From positions 89,441,076 to 89,505,075 of the forward strand of contig JAPWDM010000001.1 in the NCBI GenBank assembly GCA_035578155.1: a stretch of 64,000 nucleotides of DNA. Direction: 5' to 3'. The notes under the pieces are model-generated. The model made no database searches. It was not told the origin of the DNA and was given only the letters and a program-made list of their open reading frames with translations. This DNA is from Brachynemurus nebulosus. Taxonomy: Eukaryota > Arthropoda > Insecta > Neuroptera > Myrmeleontidae. The position numbers and the translations under genes are program-made. This document shows positions 1 through 11,807 of the stretch, piece by piece; position 1 is the stretch's first letter; each line of letters opens with the position of its first letter.

Positions 1-3000
1 ATGTGGGGCTGTAGCACAAGAGACGCCCGTGGAAGACTCATAGAACGGTTTCTAGATGAGTCCGAAGCGGTCTTGTTGAATACCGGTCAAGGTACTTTCA
101 TTAACGCAAGAACCGGTGAGTTGTCGGCTATCGACTTATCACTCGGCTCACCGGTCATGGCACACCGTTATGAGTGGACGCTGGCGTCTGATTCATACGG
201 TAGTGACCATATCCCCATTATATTGAATAGTACCACGCCGATGACTCCACATTCGTCTTCGCCGAGATGGCGTCTCCGTCAGGCTAACTGGGACATGTAC
301 GTTGATTCATTCCGTACACCCGAGCTGACTGGAGACGTAGAAGATGATGTGGAGCAAATGTCCTCCAGTGTCACTGAAGCAGCACATAAGAGTATACCAA
401 AGTCGTCCAGCATTCCACCCAAACGTCAAGTACCATGGTGGAATGAAGTCGTGAGTGTAGCAGTTGCAGAGAAAAAGCGGGCGTACAACGAACTCAGACG
501 TCGCCCCACGCAGGAAAATGTGATAGCCTACAAGCGTGCGCAAGCACGCTGTAAACGCACAATTAAAGAACAGAAGAGGCTATCATGGGAGCAATATGTT
601 TCGGCCATTAATACCTCCACTTCAACTTCGGAGGTATGGAGAAGAGTGAGAGCCATTACAGGGAAATCCTCCCGTTCACCAATGCCCTCTCTTCTCGTCA
701 TCGACGGTCGGAACATCACTGAACGCGCAGAAATAGCTAATTGTTTAGCTAAACACTTTGAGTGCGTCAGTGGCTCCCAAAACTATGACCCGGACTTCCT
801 GCGGATCAAGATCGAACACGAACAAAACGATCTTGATTTTTTCTCAGATGAATCCCTCCAGTACAACCAACCGTTTTCTATGCAAGAATTACTGGAGGCG
901 CTTCGGGGATCTGGGGACACCTCCCCTGGACCTGATGAGATCCCCTACGCCATGATCCGGAACCTGCCTTATCCTGGTAAGTGTAGGTTACTGGATCTGT
1001 ATAACGAAATTTTTAGGCAAGGCGTTTACCCTCCGCAGTGGCGAGAAGCTACCATCATTCCGCTGCTAAAAGAGGGTAAAGATTCGTCGCAACTAACTAG
1101 CTACCGTCCAATATCCTTGACTTGCTGTTTCAGCAAGGTATTGGAAAAAATGGTGAACAACCGTCTCGTCTGGTGGCTGGAATCCCACAACCTTATACCT
1201 AAACATCAATGTGGGTTCCGCCGATACCATTCGACTACGGACCATCTTGTTCGCCTCGAGAATGCCATTCAAGACGCGTTTCTCCAACGAAAACACCTTG
1301 TGGCTGTGTTTTTCGATTTGGAGAAAGCTTATGATATGACCTGGAGGTATGGCATTCTCAAGAAGCTGCACGACTGGGGTTTAAGAGGTAACCTCCCTCA
1401 GTTCGTAAAAAGTTTTCTGACTGACCGTTCTTTTCGTGTCCGGGTAGGTGACACTGAGTCTGAGGCCCACTCCCAGGAGAATGGTGTTCCTCAAGGCTCC
1501 ACCATTAGTGTCACCTTATTTTCTATCGCAGTCAGTCATATTGCAGCTTCAGCCCCAATTCGTCGTTGCTTGTACGTTGATGACCTCACAATCTTCTATG
1601 CAGCCGATTCTATCGAGGATATCCAACAACGGCTGCAACAAGGCATCAACGAAGTGGTGATTTCTGCAGAAGCTCTTGGTTTTCGTTTCTCACCACAAAA
1701 AACATCGGTGGTTCACTTCTGCAGAAAGCGCAACGCACATCCGGATCCTGTCCTCACTTTAAAAGGATCCAACCTTCAGTGCGTTGATAGCGTCAGGTTT
1801 CTAGGACTTATATTTGACAAACAACTTACGTGGCGCCCACACCTCCAAGCCTTAGCTGCGAGTTGTCGCAGGACAATAAACATGCTTAAGTGCTTGGCTG
1901 GTGCATCGTGGGGTGCGGGCCGGGAGTCGTTGCTTCGCCTGTATCAATCGCTAGTTCTGACTAGGATTGATTACGGCAGCATTGCTTACTCCTCCGCCCG
2001 GGCGTCTGCGCTTCTACTCCTAGATCCTGTTCACCATGCAGGCATACGACTGGCTACGGGAGCATTTCGAACGAGTCCTTCTATGAGCCTCTGCGTAGAG
2101 TCGGGCCTTCCTCCGCTGCGACTGAGACGTGAGCGTTTCTTGCTCAATTATGCAGCGGGGGTGTATGCAACACCTACGCATATCAATCACCCGACTCTAT
2201 TCAGATACCGTTTACAGGGGCTCTATGGTCGACGTCCCACCATAAGTCGACCAGTGGCCGTTCGAACGCAGGAGTTATTAGAGAGTCTGCACTTACAGTT
2301 CGCCAAGGTACTTCCCAAACGTCCTATGGAAGTACCTCCTTGGCTGATCCCTAACGTAAGGTGTCGTTTCGACCTGACTGGTCTCAACAAGGAGGAGACC
2401 AGTTCATTCGAATATCGATCCCGCTTTTATGAGATCATTAGCGAACTTGACTCTCTCTGCATATACACAGATGGTTCCAAAACAGCTACGGGTGTTGGAA
2501 GTGCCATCGTCATTCGTGACGATCCTCACGCTTGGTCACTTCCTCCCCAGGCCTCTGTGTATACTGCAGAATTATTTGCTATTCTGCAAGCCCTGCGATT
2601 CTGTCAAACATCCGAAGACAGCGCATTCCTCATTTGTTCCGACTCGTTGAGCGCGTTGCAAGCGATCTGCCACTCTCATACCATCGATCCACTGGTGCAG
2701 AACATCCGAACGTGTCTCTACATGCTCCGCCAAAAGTCTGTTACCTTCTTTTGGATTCCCGGACATGTAGGGATACCTGGCAATGAACTCGCCGACCAGG
2801 CAGCACGTCATGCAGCCGAAGTCGGTGAGCCACAGGACATTGCCATACGCCCAGAGGATCTGAGAGTGAGCATACGATCCGCGATTGATCAGAAATGGCA
2901 ACATGAGTGGAACAACCTCACGGCTAAGCTCAGACAGGTGAAACCTGAGGTCCGAAGAACTCCGGCACCTGTAAATCTGAGCCGGCGAGAGAGTGTGGCC

Positions 3001-3255
3001 CTGACGCGTTTACGCTTGGGCCACACGGCGTTAACACATCGTCATCTTCTCGCCGGTGAGGATCAGCCAAGGTGCGCCGCCTGCGGGACGGCGCTGACCG
3101 TGAGGCATATAGTTGAGGAATGTGTAACCTTTGAGCCATTGCGCCAGAGGTTGCAGCTCCCAGGTAGTGTAGCCGAAGCTTTAGCGTATGATGCAGTCTC
3201 TGAAAGAAAGATGCTTGAATTTCTCAGAAATTCGAACCTTCTTCAGAGACTGTAG
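1..3255 (+). CDS. ORF2 polyprotein of U1 (partial): endonuclease C-part, reverse transcriptase, RNase H
   Basis: This is the retrotransposon's replication enzyme, which nicks target DNA and reverse-transcribes the element RNA at the nick. The N-terminal ~135 residues lie outside the window; the ATG at base 1 is an internal Met of the MWGCSTRD segment. Visible in order: the endonuclease end (SAIDLSLGSP, SDHIPII), RT motifs (SPGPDEIPY, SYRPISL, FDLEKAYD, GVPQGSTIS, catalytic YVDD), RNase H (YTDGSK, AELFAI, CSDSLSAL, GHVGIPGNELADQAA) and a C-terminal CX2CX8HX4C (CAACGTALTVRHIVEEC). The frame is open for 1084 residues to a TAG stop. Its last residues (SNLLQRL) match U4 rather than U2 and U3. Confidence 0.95.
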   Translation: MWGCSTRDARGRLIERFLDESEAVLLNTGQGTFINARTGELSAIDLSLGSPVMAHRYEWTLASDSYGSDHIPIILNSTTPMTPHSSSPRWRLRQANWDMYVDSFRTPELTGDVEDDVEQMSSSVTEAAHKSIPKSSSIPPKRQVPWWNEVVSVAVAEKKRAYNELRRRPTQENVIAYKRAQARCKRTIKEQKRLSWEQYVSAINTSTSTSEVWRRVRAITGKSSRSPMPSLLVIDGRNITERAEIANCLAKHFECVSGSQNYDPDFLRIKIEHEQNDLDFFSDESLQYNQPFSMQELLEALRGSGDTSPGPDEIPYAMIRNLPYPGKCRLLDLYNEIFRQGVYPPQWREATIIPLLKEGKDSSQLTSYRPISLTCCFSKVLEKMVNNRLVWWLESHNLIPKHQCGFRRYHSTTDHLVRLENAIQDAFLQRKHLVAVFFDLEKAYDMTWRYGILKKLHDWGLRGNLPQFVKSFLTDRSFRVRVGDTESEAHSQENGVPQGSTISVTLFSIAVSHIAASAPIRRCLYVDDLTIFYAADSIEDIQQRLQQGINEVVISAEALGFRFSPQKTSVVHFCRKRNAHPDPVLTLKGSNLQCVDSVRFLGLIFDKQLTWRPHLQALAASCRRTINMLKCLAGASWGAGRESLLRLYQSLVLTRIDYGSIAYSSARASALLLLDPVHHAGIRLATGAFRTSPSMSLCVESGLPPLRLRRERFLLNYAAGVYATPTHINHPTLFRYRLQGLYGRRPTISRPVAVRTQELLESLHLQFAKVLPKRPMEVPPWLIPNVRCRFDLTGLNKEETSSFEYRSRFYEIISELDSLCIYTDGSKTATGVGSAIVIRDDPHAWSLPPQASVYTAELFAILQALRFCQTSEDSAFLICSDSLSALQAICHSHTIDPLVQNIRTCLYMLRQKSVTFFWIPGHVGIPGNELADQAARHAAEVGEPQDIAIRPEDLRVSIRSAIDQKWQHEWNNLTAKLRQVKPEVRRTPAPVNLSRRESVALTRLRLGHTALTHRHLLAGEDQPRCAACGTALTVRHIVEECVTFEPLRQRLQLPGSVAEALAYDAVSERKMLEFLRNSNLLQRL

Positions 3256-4876
<1,621 letters not shown>

Positions 4877-6535
4877 ATGGGTGATGCAAATAATACTTTT
4901 ACGGGCGAGTCCGGGCCCTTAAACACGGACGTGAACGCCGCTCCACCGCCGTCAACTGGTGGAAGCGAGGGTAGCGGGGCTTCTCCAAGTGCCTCGGCTA
5001 CAACGTCGAAGGTAACACCGCCGTCTAACGGAGGTGGTACCAAATCCTCAGGGGGTAACCCTCCCCCTTTGAAGAAAACAAAAGGGAAATATCGTGGGCG
5101 TCCACTTGATTTGAACGCCCCAAGAGTGCAAGTGTCATATGTAAAGTTCCTCGTTGTCAAGCCGAAGGAAGGCGACTTCAGTAAGATCAGTCCCTTCCTT
5201 CTAGCGAAACTCGTCAATAGTGATATTGGGCAGGTAAAAGATGCCAAACTATCGGGCAAAGGGTTGCTCGTGGAGGCATCCTCACCGGCACAGTCAGCAA
5301 AGATACAAAGCTTACAATCATTAGGACAGTACGCGGTGGAGGTATCACCTCATGGTGCATTGAACTACTCCAAAGGAGTGATAATGCACCCCTCCCTTGC
5401 GTACTGTTCCCTGGAAGAGATAGTGTCGGAGATGTCTCCACAGGGGGTTATTGAGGCCAAAAGGTTGAAGTTTAATAAGGGGAACAAACATCCGGAGTCC
5501 CCTCTAATCCTATTAACCTTCAACACCACAGTTCTACCAAAACAAGTAATCATTGGCCTATTCAACAAAGTGGACGTCCGTCCGTATATCCCAGCACCCA
5601 TGCGTTGCTATCATTGTCAAAGATACGGACACGTCTCACAACGTTGTAGTGTTGAGCAGCAGGTCTGCGTGTGCGGTAAGCCGTTACACGAAGGACGACC
5701 GTGCGGCGAACCTATAAAGTGTGTGAATTGTGGCGGCAATCACTCGGCTAAGTCGAGGAATTGCCCCATATTCAAACAAGAATCAGCCATCCAAGAGCTG
5801 AGAGCCCTGGAACGACTTTCATATCCAGAGGCACGACGGAAACTGCTTGGCAATATGCCTCGTCGCTCCGCCTTGGATGGCTATGCACGCGCTGCTGCGG
5901 CCCCCGCCCCTACAGCGGCTAAAGAACAAAGCGACATTAAGGAATTGAAAGAAAACATGCATAAACTACAAGAAAGCATGCAATCAATGCAACAGATCTT
6001 AATGCGTTCAGTGAATGTATCTACTCCTACACCTACTCAAGCCGCTGTTGTGCCAGCCAAGGCCCCTGAGGTTAAGAGGGTGATTAAAACCACCCCTCAG
6101 GGACCTGTCATCAGAACTGTGACGTCTTCTCCAAAGAAGACATCACCGAAGAAGGCTTCGCCTCCTAGAAGGCGTCACAGTGAGGGGGGAAAGGAGGTGG
6201 TAAAACCAAGGTCCCCCAAAAAGGGACCCTCCACAACCACCTCGGAGGCAGAAACCATGCTGCCTCCACAATCGACGGTGCCACTGCCACAACGGCCAAC
6301 GGCACCGTCCCGACCGGGCACACCCGAACGCCCGGTCACCCCCCTCTCGAGTCGCTCTATCCAAACACCGATGAGCGACTCGGAAAGTGCGACCGCGTCG
6401 GTACGTACGGGTACAAAGCGCCCGACATCCGACGCCTATACTAACACCTCGGCCACCGAATCTGACAATTCGGACGCCGAGGTGAAAGTGATTAAAAGAA
6501 AGAAAGGCTGGCCAAAGGGGAAACCTAGGAAGTAG
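4877..6535 (+). CDS. ORF1 of U2, Gag-like nucleic-acid-binding protein
   Basis: This 552-residue protein is expected to coat the element RNA and carry it as a ribonucleoprotein. An N-terminal low-complexity Ser/Pro/Gly region (1-75) precedes a conserved globular part (about 85-240, with VVKPKEGDFSKISPF and MHPSLAYCSLEEIVSEMSPQG). Three zinc-knuckle-like clusters follow at about 244-300: CYHCQRYGHVSQRC, a CVCGKPLHEGRPC segment and CVNCGGNHSAKSRNC. Then come a short predicted coiled coil (about 350-375, KELKENMHKLQESMQSMQQ), a Ser/Pro/Thr-rich basic tail and the terminus KKGWPKGKPRK. The ATG was chosen because it aligns with starts in U3 and U4. The C-terminal third is almost identical to U4, while the N-terminus differs. 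Confidence 0.93.
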   Translation: MGDANNTFTGESGPLNTDVNAAPPPSTGGSEGSGASPSASATTSKVTPPSNGGGTKSSGGNPPPLKKTKGKYRGRPLDLNAPRVQVSYVKFLVVKPKEGDFSKISPFLLAKLVNSDIGQVKDAKLSGKGLLVEASSPAQSAKIQSLQSLGQYAVEVSPHGALNYSKGVIMHPSLAYCSLEEIVSEMSPQGVIEAKRLKFNKGNKHPESPLILLTFNTTVLPKQVIIGLFNKVDVRPYIPAPMRCYHCQRYGHVSQRCSVEQQVCVCGKPLHEGRPCGEPIKCVNCGGNHSAKSRNCPIFKQESAIQELRALERLSYPEARRKLLGNMPRRSALDGYARAAAAPAPTAAKEQSDIKELKENMHKLQESMQSMQQILMRSVNVSTPTPTQAAVVPAKAPEVKRVIKTTPQGPVIRTVTSSPKKTSPKKASPPRRRHSEGGKEVVKPRSPKKGPSTTTSEAETMLPPQSTVPLPQRPTAPSRPGTPERPVTPLSSRSIQTPMSDSESATASVRTGTKRPTSDAYTNTSATESDNSDAEVKVIKRKKGWPKGKPRK

Positions 6536-6572
6536 CCACACTTCCTAGGTAGCAACCCAAGTGGTAACAAAA

Positions 6573-9500
6573 ATGGCTATTATACAATGGAACTGTAATG
6601 GTGTAAAACATCATTACTGTGAATTGCAGATGCTTCTGGCTGAGCACACGCCTATGTGCGTGTGCCTCCAAGAGACACATTTACGGCCGGCGGAACAGTT
6701 TAACATTAAATATCATCAAGTCCGCCGGCACGACGTACAGCCAGACATCAGGGCGAGGGGGGGTGTTGCCATCATTATCAAAGATGGCGTCCCTTTCCGG
6801 GACCATCCGCTAAACACCCCCCTACAAGCTATCGCAGTAAAATTTTTAAAACCGCCCCAATTCACAGTATGCTCGGTCTATTTACCAAACTTCGACTGGA
6901 ACGTCGAAGACCTGACCGAGCTTACAATACAGTTACCACGACCATTTTTGTTACTAGGAGATTTTAATGCTCACAGCCCCATGTGGGGCTGTAGCACAAG
7001 AGACGCCCGTGGAAGACTCATAGAACGGTTTCTAGACGAGTCTGAAGCGGTCTTGTTGAATTCCGGTCAAGGTACTTTCATTAACGCAAGAACCGGTGAG
7101 CTGTCGGCTATCGACTTATCACTTGGCTCACCGGTCATGGCGCACCGTTATGAGTGGACGCTGGCGTCAGACTCATACGGTAGCGACCATATATCCATTA
7201 TTTTGAATAGTACCACGCCGATGACTCCACAATCATCTTCGCCGAGATGGCGTCTCCGTCAAGCTGACTGGGACATGTACGTCGATTCATTCCGTACACC
7301 CGAGCTGACTGGAGACGTAGAAGATGATGTGGAGCAAATGTCCTCCAGTGTCATTGAAGCAGCACATAAGAGTATACCTATGTCGTCCAACATTCCACCT
7401 AAACGTCGCTTACCATGGTGGAATGAAGTCGTGAGAGTAGCAGTTGCCGAGAAAAAGCGGGCGTACCACGAACTCAGACGTCGCCCCACGCAGGAAAATG
7501 TGATAGCCTACAAACGTGCGCAAGCACGCTGTAAGAGAACCATCAAAGAGCAAAAGAGGCTATCATGGGAGCAATATGTTTCGGCCATAAATACCTCCAC
7601 CACCACCACAGAGGTATGGAGAAGAATGAGGGCCATTACAGGGAAATCCTCCCGTTCACCTATGCCCTCCCTTCTCGTCGTCGACGGTCGGAACATCACT
7701 GAACGCGCGGAAATAGCTAATTGCTTAGCTAAGCACTTTGAGCGCGTCAGCGGCTCCCAGAATTATGACCCGGACTTCCTGCGGATCAAGATCGAACACG
7801 AACAAAATGATCTTGATTTTTTCTCAGATGAATCCCTCCAGTATAACCAACCGTTTTCTATGCAAGAATTACTGGAGGCGCTTCGGGGATCTGGGGACAC
7901 CTCCCCTGGACCTGATAAGATCCCCTACGCCATGATCCGGAACCTGCCTTATCCTGGTAAGTGTAGGTTACTGGATCTGTACAACGAAATTTTTAGGCAA
8001 GGCGTTTACCCTCCGCAGTGGCGGGAAGCTACCATCATTCCGCTACTAAAAGAGGGTAAAGATTCATCGCAACTATCTAGCTACCGTCCAATATCCTTGA
8101 CTTGCTGTTTCAGCAAGGTATTGGAAAAAATGGTGAACAACCGTCTCGTCTGGTGGCTGGAATCCCACAACCTTATACCTAAACATCAATGTGGGTTCCG
8201 CCGATACCATTCGACTACGGACCATCTTGTTCGCCTCGAGAATGCCATTCAAGACGCCTTTCTCCAACGAAAACACCTTGTGGCCGTGTTTTTCGATTTG
8301 GAGAAAGCTTATGATATGACCTGGAGGTATGGCATTCTCAAGAAGCTGCACGACTGGGGTTTAAGAGGTAACCTCCCTCAGTTCCTAAAAAGTTTTCTGA
8401 CTGACCGTTCGTTTCGTGTCCGGGTAGGTGACACTGAGTCTGAGGCCCACTCCCAGGAGAATGGTGTTCCTCAAGGCTCCACCATTAGTGTCACCTTGTT
8501 TTCCATCGCAGTCAGTCATATTGCAGCTTCAGCCCCAATTCGTCGTTGCTTGTACGTTGATGACCTCACAATTTTTTATGCAGCCGATTCCATTGAGGAT
8601 ATCCAACAACGGCTGCAACAAGGCATCAACGAAGTGGTGACTTCTGCAGAAGCTCTTGGTTTTCGTTTCTCACCACAAAAAACATCGGTGGTTCACTTCT
8701 GCAGAAAGCGCAACGCACATCTGGATCCTGTTCTCACATTGAAAGGATCCAACCTTCAGTGCGTTGATAGCGTCAGGTTTCTAGGACTCATATTCGACAA
8801 ACAACTTACGTGGCGCCCACACCTCCAAGCCTTAGCTGCGAGTTGTCGTAGGACAATAAACATGCTTAAGTGCTTGGCTGGTGCATCGTGGGGTGCGGGC
8901 CGGGAGTCGTTGCTTCGCCTGTATCAATCGCTAGTTCTGACTAGGATTGATTACGGCAGCATTGCTTACTCCTCCGCCCGGGCGTCTGCGCTTCTACTCC
9001 TAGATCCTGTTCACCATGCAGGCATACGACTGGCTACGGGAGCATTTCGAACGAGCCCTTCTATGAGCCTCTGTGTAGAGTCGGGTCTTCCTCCGCTGCG
9101 ACTGAGACGTGAGCGTCTCTTGCTCAATTATGCAGCGGGGGTATATGCAACACCTTCACATATAAACCACCCGACTCTATTCAGATACCGTTTACAGGGG
9201 CTCTATGGTCGACGTCCCACCATAAGTCGACCAGTGGCCGTTCGAACGCAGGAGTTATTAGAGAGTCTCAACTTACAGTTCGCCAGGGTGCTTCCCAAAC
9301 GTCCCATGGAAGTGCCCCCTTGGCTGATCCCTAACGTAAGGTGTCGTTTCGACCTGACTGGTCTCAACAAGGAGGAGACCAGTTCAATCGAATATCGATC
9401 CCGTTTTTATGAGATCATTAGCGAACTTGACTCTCTCTGCGTATACACAGATGGCTCCAAAACAGCTACGGGTGTTGGAAGTGCCATCGTCATTCGTGAC

Positions 9501-10235
9501 GATCCTCACGCTTGGTCACTTCCTCCCCAGGCCTCTGTGTATACTGCAGAATTATTTGCTATTCTGCAAGCCCTGCGATTCTGTCAAACATCCGAAGACA
9601 GCGCATTCCTCATTTGTTCCGACTCGTTGAGCGCGTTGCAAGCGATCTGCCACTCTCATACCATCGATCCACTGGTGCAGAACATCCGAACGTGTCTCTA
9701 CATGCTCCGCCAAAAGTCTATCACCTTCTTTTGGATTCCCGGACATGTGGGGATACCTGGCAATGAACTCGCCGACCAGGCAGCACGTCACGCAGCCGAA
9801 GTCGGTGAGCCACAGGACATTGCCATACGCCCAGAGGATCTGAGAGTGTGCATTAGATCCGCGATCGAACATAAATGGCAACGTGAGTGGAACAACCTCA
9901 CGGCTAAGCTCAGACAGGTGAAACCTGAGGTCCGAAGAACTCCGGCACCTGTAAATCTGAGCCGGCGAGAGAGTGTGGCCCTGACACGTTTACGCTTGGG
10001 CCACACGGCGTTAACACATCGTCATCTTCTCGCCGGTGAGGATCAGCCAAGGTGCGCCGCCTGCGGGACGGCGCTGACCGTGAGGCATATAGTTGAGGAA
10101 TGTGTAACCTTTGAGCCATTGCGCCAGAGGTTGCAGCTCCCCAATAGTGTAGCCGAAGCTTTAGCTTACGATGCAGTCTCTGAAAGAAAGATGCTTGAAT
10201 TTCTCCGAAATTCGCATCTTCTTCAGAGACTTTAG
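6573..10235 (+). CDS. ORF2 of U2: AP endonuclease, reverse transcriptase, RNase H
   Basis: Complete 1220-residue replication enzyme. The ATG of MAIIQWNCNG is chosen because U3 and U4 begin at the same residue; an in-frame ATG 12 bases upstream is not shared. Domains: apurinic-type endonuclease at about 1-225 (QWNCNG, CLQETHL, GDFNAHSP at about 129, SDH near the end); RT at about 440-720 (SYRPISL, FDLEKAYD, GVPQGS, YVDD at about 661); RNase H at about 955-1070 (YTDGSK, AELFAI, CSDSLSAL, ELADQAA); and a C-terminal CCHC at about 1160. All catalytic motifs are present, so the enzyme looks functional. One oddity is PGPDKIPY, where the other copies have PGPDEIPY. Confidence 0.96.
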   Translation: MAIIQWNCNGVKHHYCELQMLLAEHTPMCVCLQETHLRPAEQFNIKYHQVRRHDVQPDIRARGGVAIIIKDGVPFRDHPLNTPLQAIAVKFLKPPQFTVCSVYLPNFDWNVEDLTELTIQLPRPFLLLGDFNAHSPMWGCSTRDARGRLIERFLDESEAVLLNSGQGTFINARTGELSAIDLSLGSPVMAHRYEWTLASDSYGSDHISIILNSTTPMTPQSSSPRWRLRQADWDMYVDSFRTPELTGDVEDDVEQMSSSVIEAAHKSIPMSSNIPPKRRLPWWNEVVRVAVAEKKRAYHELRRRPTQENVIAYKRAQARCKRTIKEQKRLSWEQYVSAINTSTTTTEVWRRMRAITGKSSRSPMPSLLVVDGRNITERAEIANCLAKHFERVSGSQNYDPDFLRIKIEHEQNDLDFFSDESLQYNQPFSMQELLEALRGSGDTSPGPDKIPYAMIRNLPYPGKCRLLDLYNEIFRQGVYPPQWREATIIPLLKEGKDSSQLSSYRPISLTCCFSKVLEKMVNNRLVWWLESHNLIPKHQCGFRRYHSTTDHLVRLENAIQDAFLQRKHLVAVFFDLEKAYDMTWRYGILKKLHDWGLRGNLPQFLKSFLTDRSFRVRVGDTESEAHSQENGVPQGSTISVTLFSIAVSHIAASAPIRRCLYVDDLTIFYAADSIEDIQQRLQQGINEVVTSAEALGFRFSPQKTSVVHFCRKRNAHLDPVLTLKGSNLQCVDSVRFLGLIFDKQLTWRPHLQALAASCRRTINMLKCLAGASWGAGRESLLRLYQSLVLTRIDYGSIAYSSARASALLLLDPVHHAGIRLATGAFRTSPSMSLCVESGLPPLRLRRERLLLNYAAGVYATPSHINHPTLFRYRLQGLYGRRPTISRPVAVRTQELLESLNLQFARVLPKRPMEVPPWLIPNVRCRFDLTGLNKEETSSIEYRSRFYEIISELDSLCVYTDGSKTATGVGSAIVIRDDPHAWSLPPQASVYTAELFAILQALRFCQTSEDSAFLICSDSLSALQAICHSHTIDPLVQNIRTCLYMLRQKSITFFWIPGHVGIPGNELADQAARHAAEVGEPQDIAIRPEDLRVCIRSAIEHKWQREWNNLTAKLRQVKPEVRRTPAPVNLSRRESVALTRLRLGHTALTHRHLLAGEDQPRCAACGTALTVRHIVEECVTFEPLRQRLQLPNSVAEALAYDAVSERKMLEFLRNSHLLQRL

Positions 10236-11048
10236 GGGCTTTACATCTCTGAATTTTAGAAAGTCGTCTCTTTTGTCTCCCCCGATAGTTAAAACTTTTA
10301 TTTCAGCTTCGTTTTATTTTAGTTTTTGTGTTAAAATGCTTTGTGTGCGTCTTATTTATTTATTTATTTATTGCCTATACCCTGTTCCAGCTGGTCTGGC
10401 AGGGTACTTTTAGTCTCTCGTTATGCCACTAAGGGCCTTTTACACCCTTAGTGGTACTTTGTTATTCATACATGTTTTGTTGTTTTTGTTATTGTTTTTT
10501 ATCGATGTACCACCGAAGGCCTTTTACACCCGAGGTGGTACATCATTTGTTCTTTTTTCTGTGATATCTTGTTATGCCGCTGTAGACCTGTTGTTATGGT
10601 TCTACAGCGGTATTGTTTTAATCCCTTATGGCTTCACTGGTCGGCCTGTGGCCTCCCAGTGACGCAATAAGTTTTATCTGTGATTATATCTGTGATATTT
10701 ATTTCTAGTCTCTGTGTTTCTCTAGTCGGTTTTCTCCACTCCGAGACCTTTTTCACACCTCGGAGGGAGTCCCAGCGATGGCTTCCAGGCCTTGGTGACC
10801 GGACGCTTTGTCTAGTACTTATCGTACCGTCACCAAGGACTGTCCGCTCTTTTTAAGCCCTGGGATGGCAGGGCTCATCGTTGGATTTTATATGTGTATG
10901 TTTGTCCGTTGTCTATTGCATTTATGTGTTCCTGTCTTTACGTGTTGTTTTTATTTTCACTGTGTTTGGCGGCGCATGCCCTTAGTAGGCGATGCCGCCG
11001 GGTGCTGCTGACCGCGCCATCCACCGGCAGCAATACCCCAATTTTAAC
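10236..11048 (+). other. 3' UTR of U2 with hairpin array
   Basis: Same hairpin series as U1, ending in the GGGTGCTGCTG hairpin before the tail. Here the 3' arm reads CAGCAATACCC, leaving one C-A mismatch. Confidence 0.85.
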
Positions 11049-11101
11049 AAAAAAAAAAAAAAAAAAAAAAAAAAAATAATAATAATAATAATAATAATAA
11101 T
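11049..11101 (+). repeat. A-run plus short (AAT)n tail of U2
   Basis: About 28 A residues and only about nine AAT repeats, the shortest tail of the four. It runs directly into GGTGGT of U3. Confidence 0.95.
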
Positions 11102-11807
11102 GGTGGTGAGGACACCTATAGCAGCTGCCCTTGGCACCCGTGAGGGATATTTATCCCCCATTGGTGTCAAGGAGGCTAAGGGTTCCAGGGGTAGTTCATG
11201 CGCAATACAGTAATCTTCGGATTCCATTAGCCTCTGACTATCCAAGATCGGCACCGTTCCTTCTCGAGGTACCACCGTTTTCACAAAAGATGCCGGATCT
11301 AGAGGAGAAATCCTCGATCGTTCTTTTTTTTAACCTATCTTTTTATTTCTTTTCGTTTTTATTGTTTTTTGTTTTCGTTACTTTTATTTCCTTTTGTTTC
11401 AGATTTTCTTTTATCTTTTGTTTCTTTTTTGTTTTCGGTTTTGTTTTGTTTTCGTTCTTCTTTGTTGTCCCAACTTCAAGTCATCTTCGGGACCCACACT
11501 AGCTCGTGTGTGGCTTAGCGGCGTTGCCTGGAAAAGGGGAGCCTGGTGACTGAGGGAAGCCGTTACTTGCGAGTACGGCGGAACAACACGTCACTTCGGC
11601 CCTGGCTTCAGGCATAGACCGTGGCTGCGGTTATGCACCGGCCGCAGTAAATTCGAGCGCCCCGGGGTCGTGCGTGTCACTGGGGCAATGGGCTTCGTCC
11701 CTAGGGCCCCTCATTCCCGTATCCCTGGCGTGGGAGTCCCACGTCCCTTATGAGGCTCCGTGGAGGGTGGGGAGCGGGGTGGGGGTTTTTTTTTTTGTTT
11801 TTTGTTT
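11102..11807 (+). other. 5' UTR of U3
   Basis: Same leader as U2, starting GGTGGTGAGG. It has the 10-bp stem plus GGCTAAGG, the T-rich tract, and the CCGTTAC..GTACGG hairpin. Confidence 0.75.

Noticed and set aside
307..543. Minus-strand and out-of-frame ORFs repeated at the same offset in all four units
   Set aside because: They recur only because ORF2 recurs; they lie opposite conserved endonuclease, RT and RNase H codons.
11760..11807. Upstream in-frame start for ORF1 of U3 (and 18708 in U4)
   Set aside because: U2 lacks it, and the extension lies in the leader. The ATG shared by all three copies is the better start.
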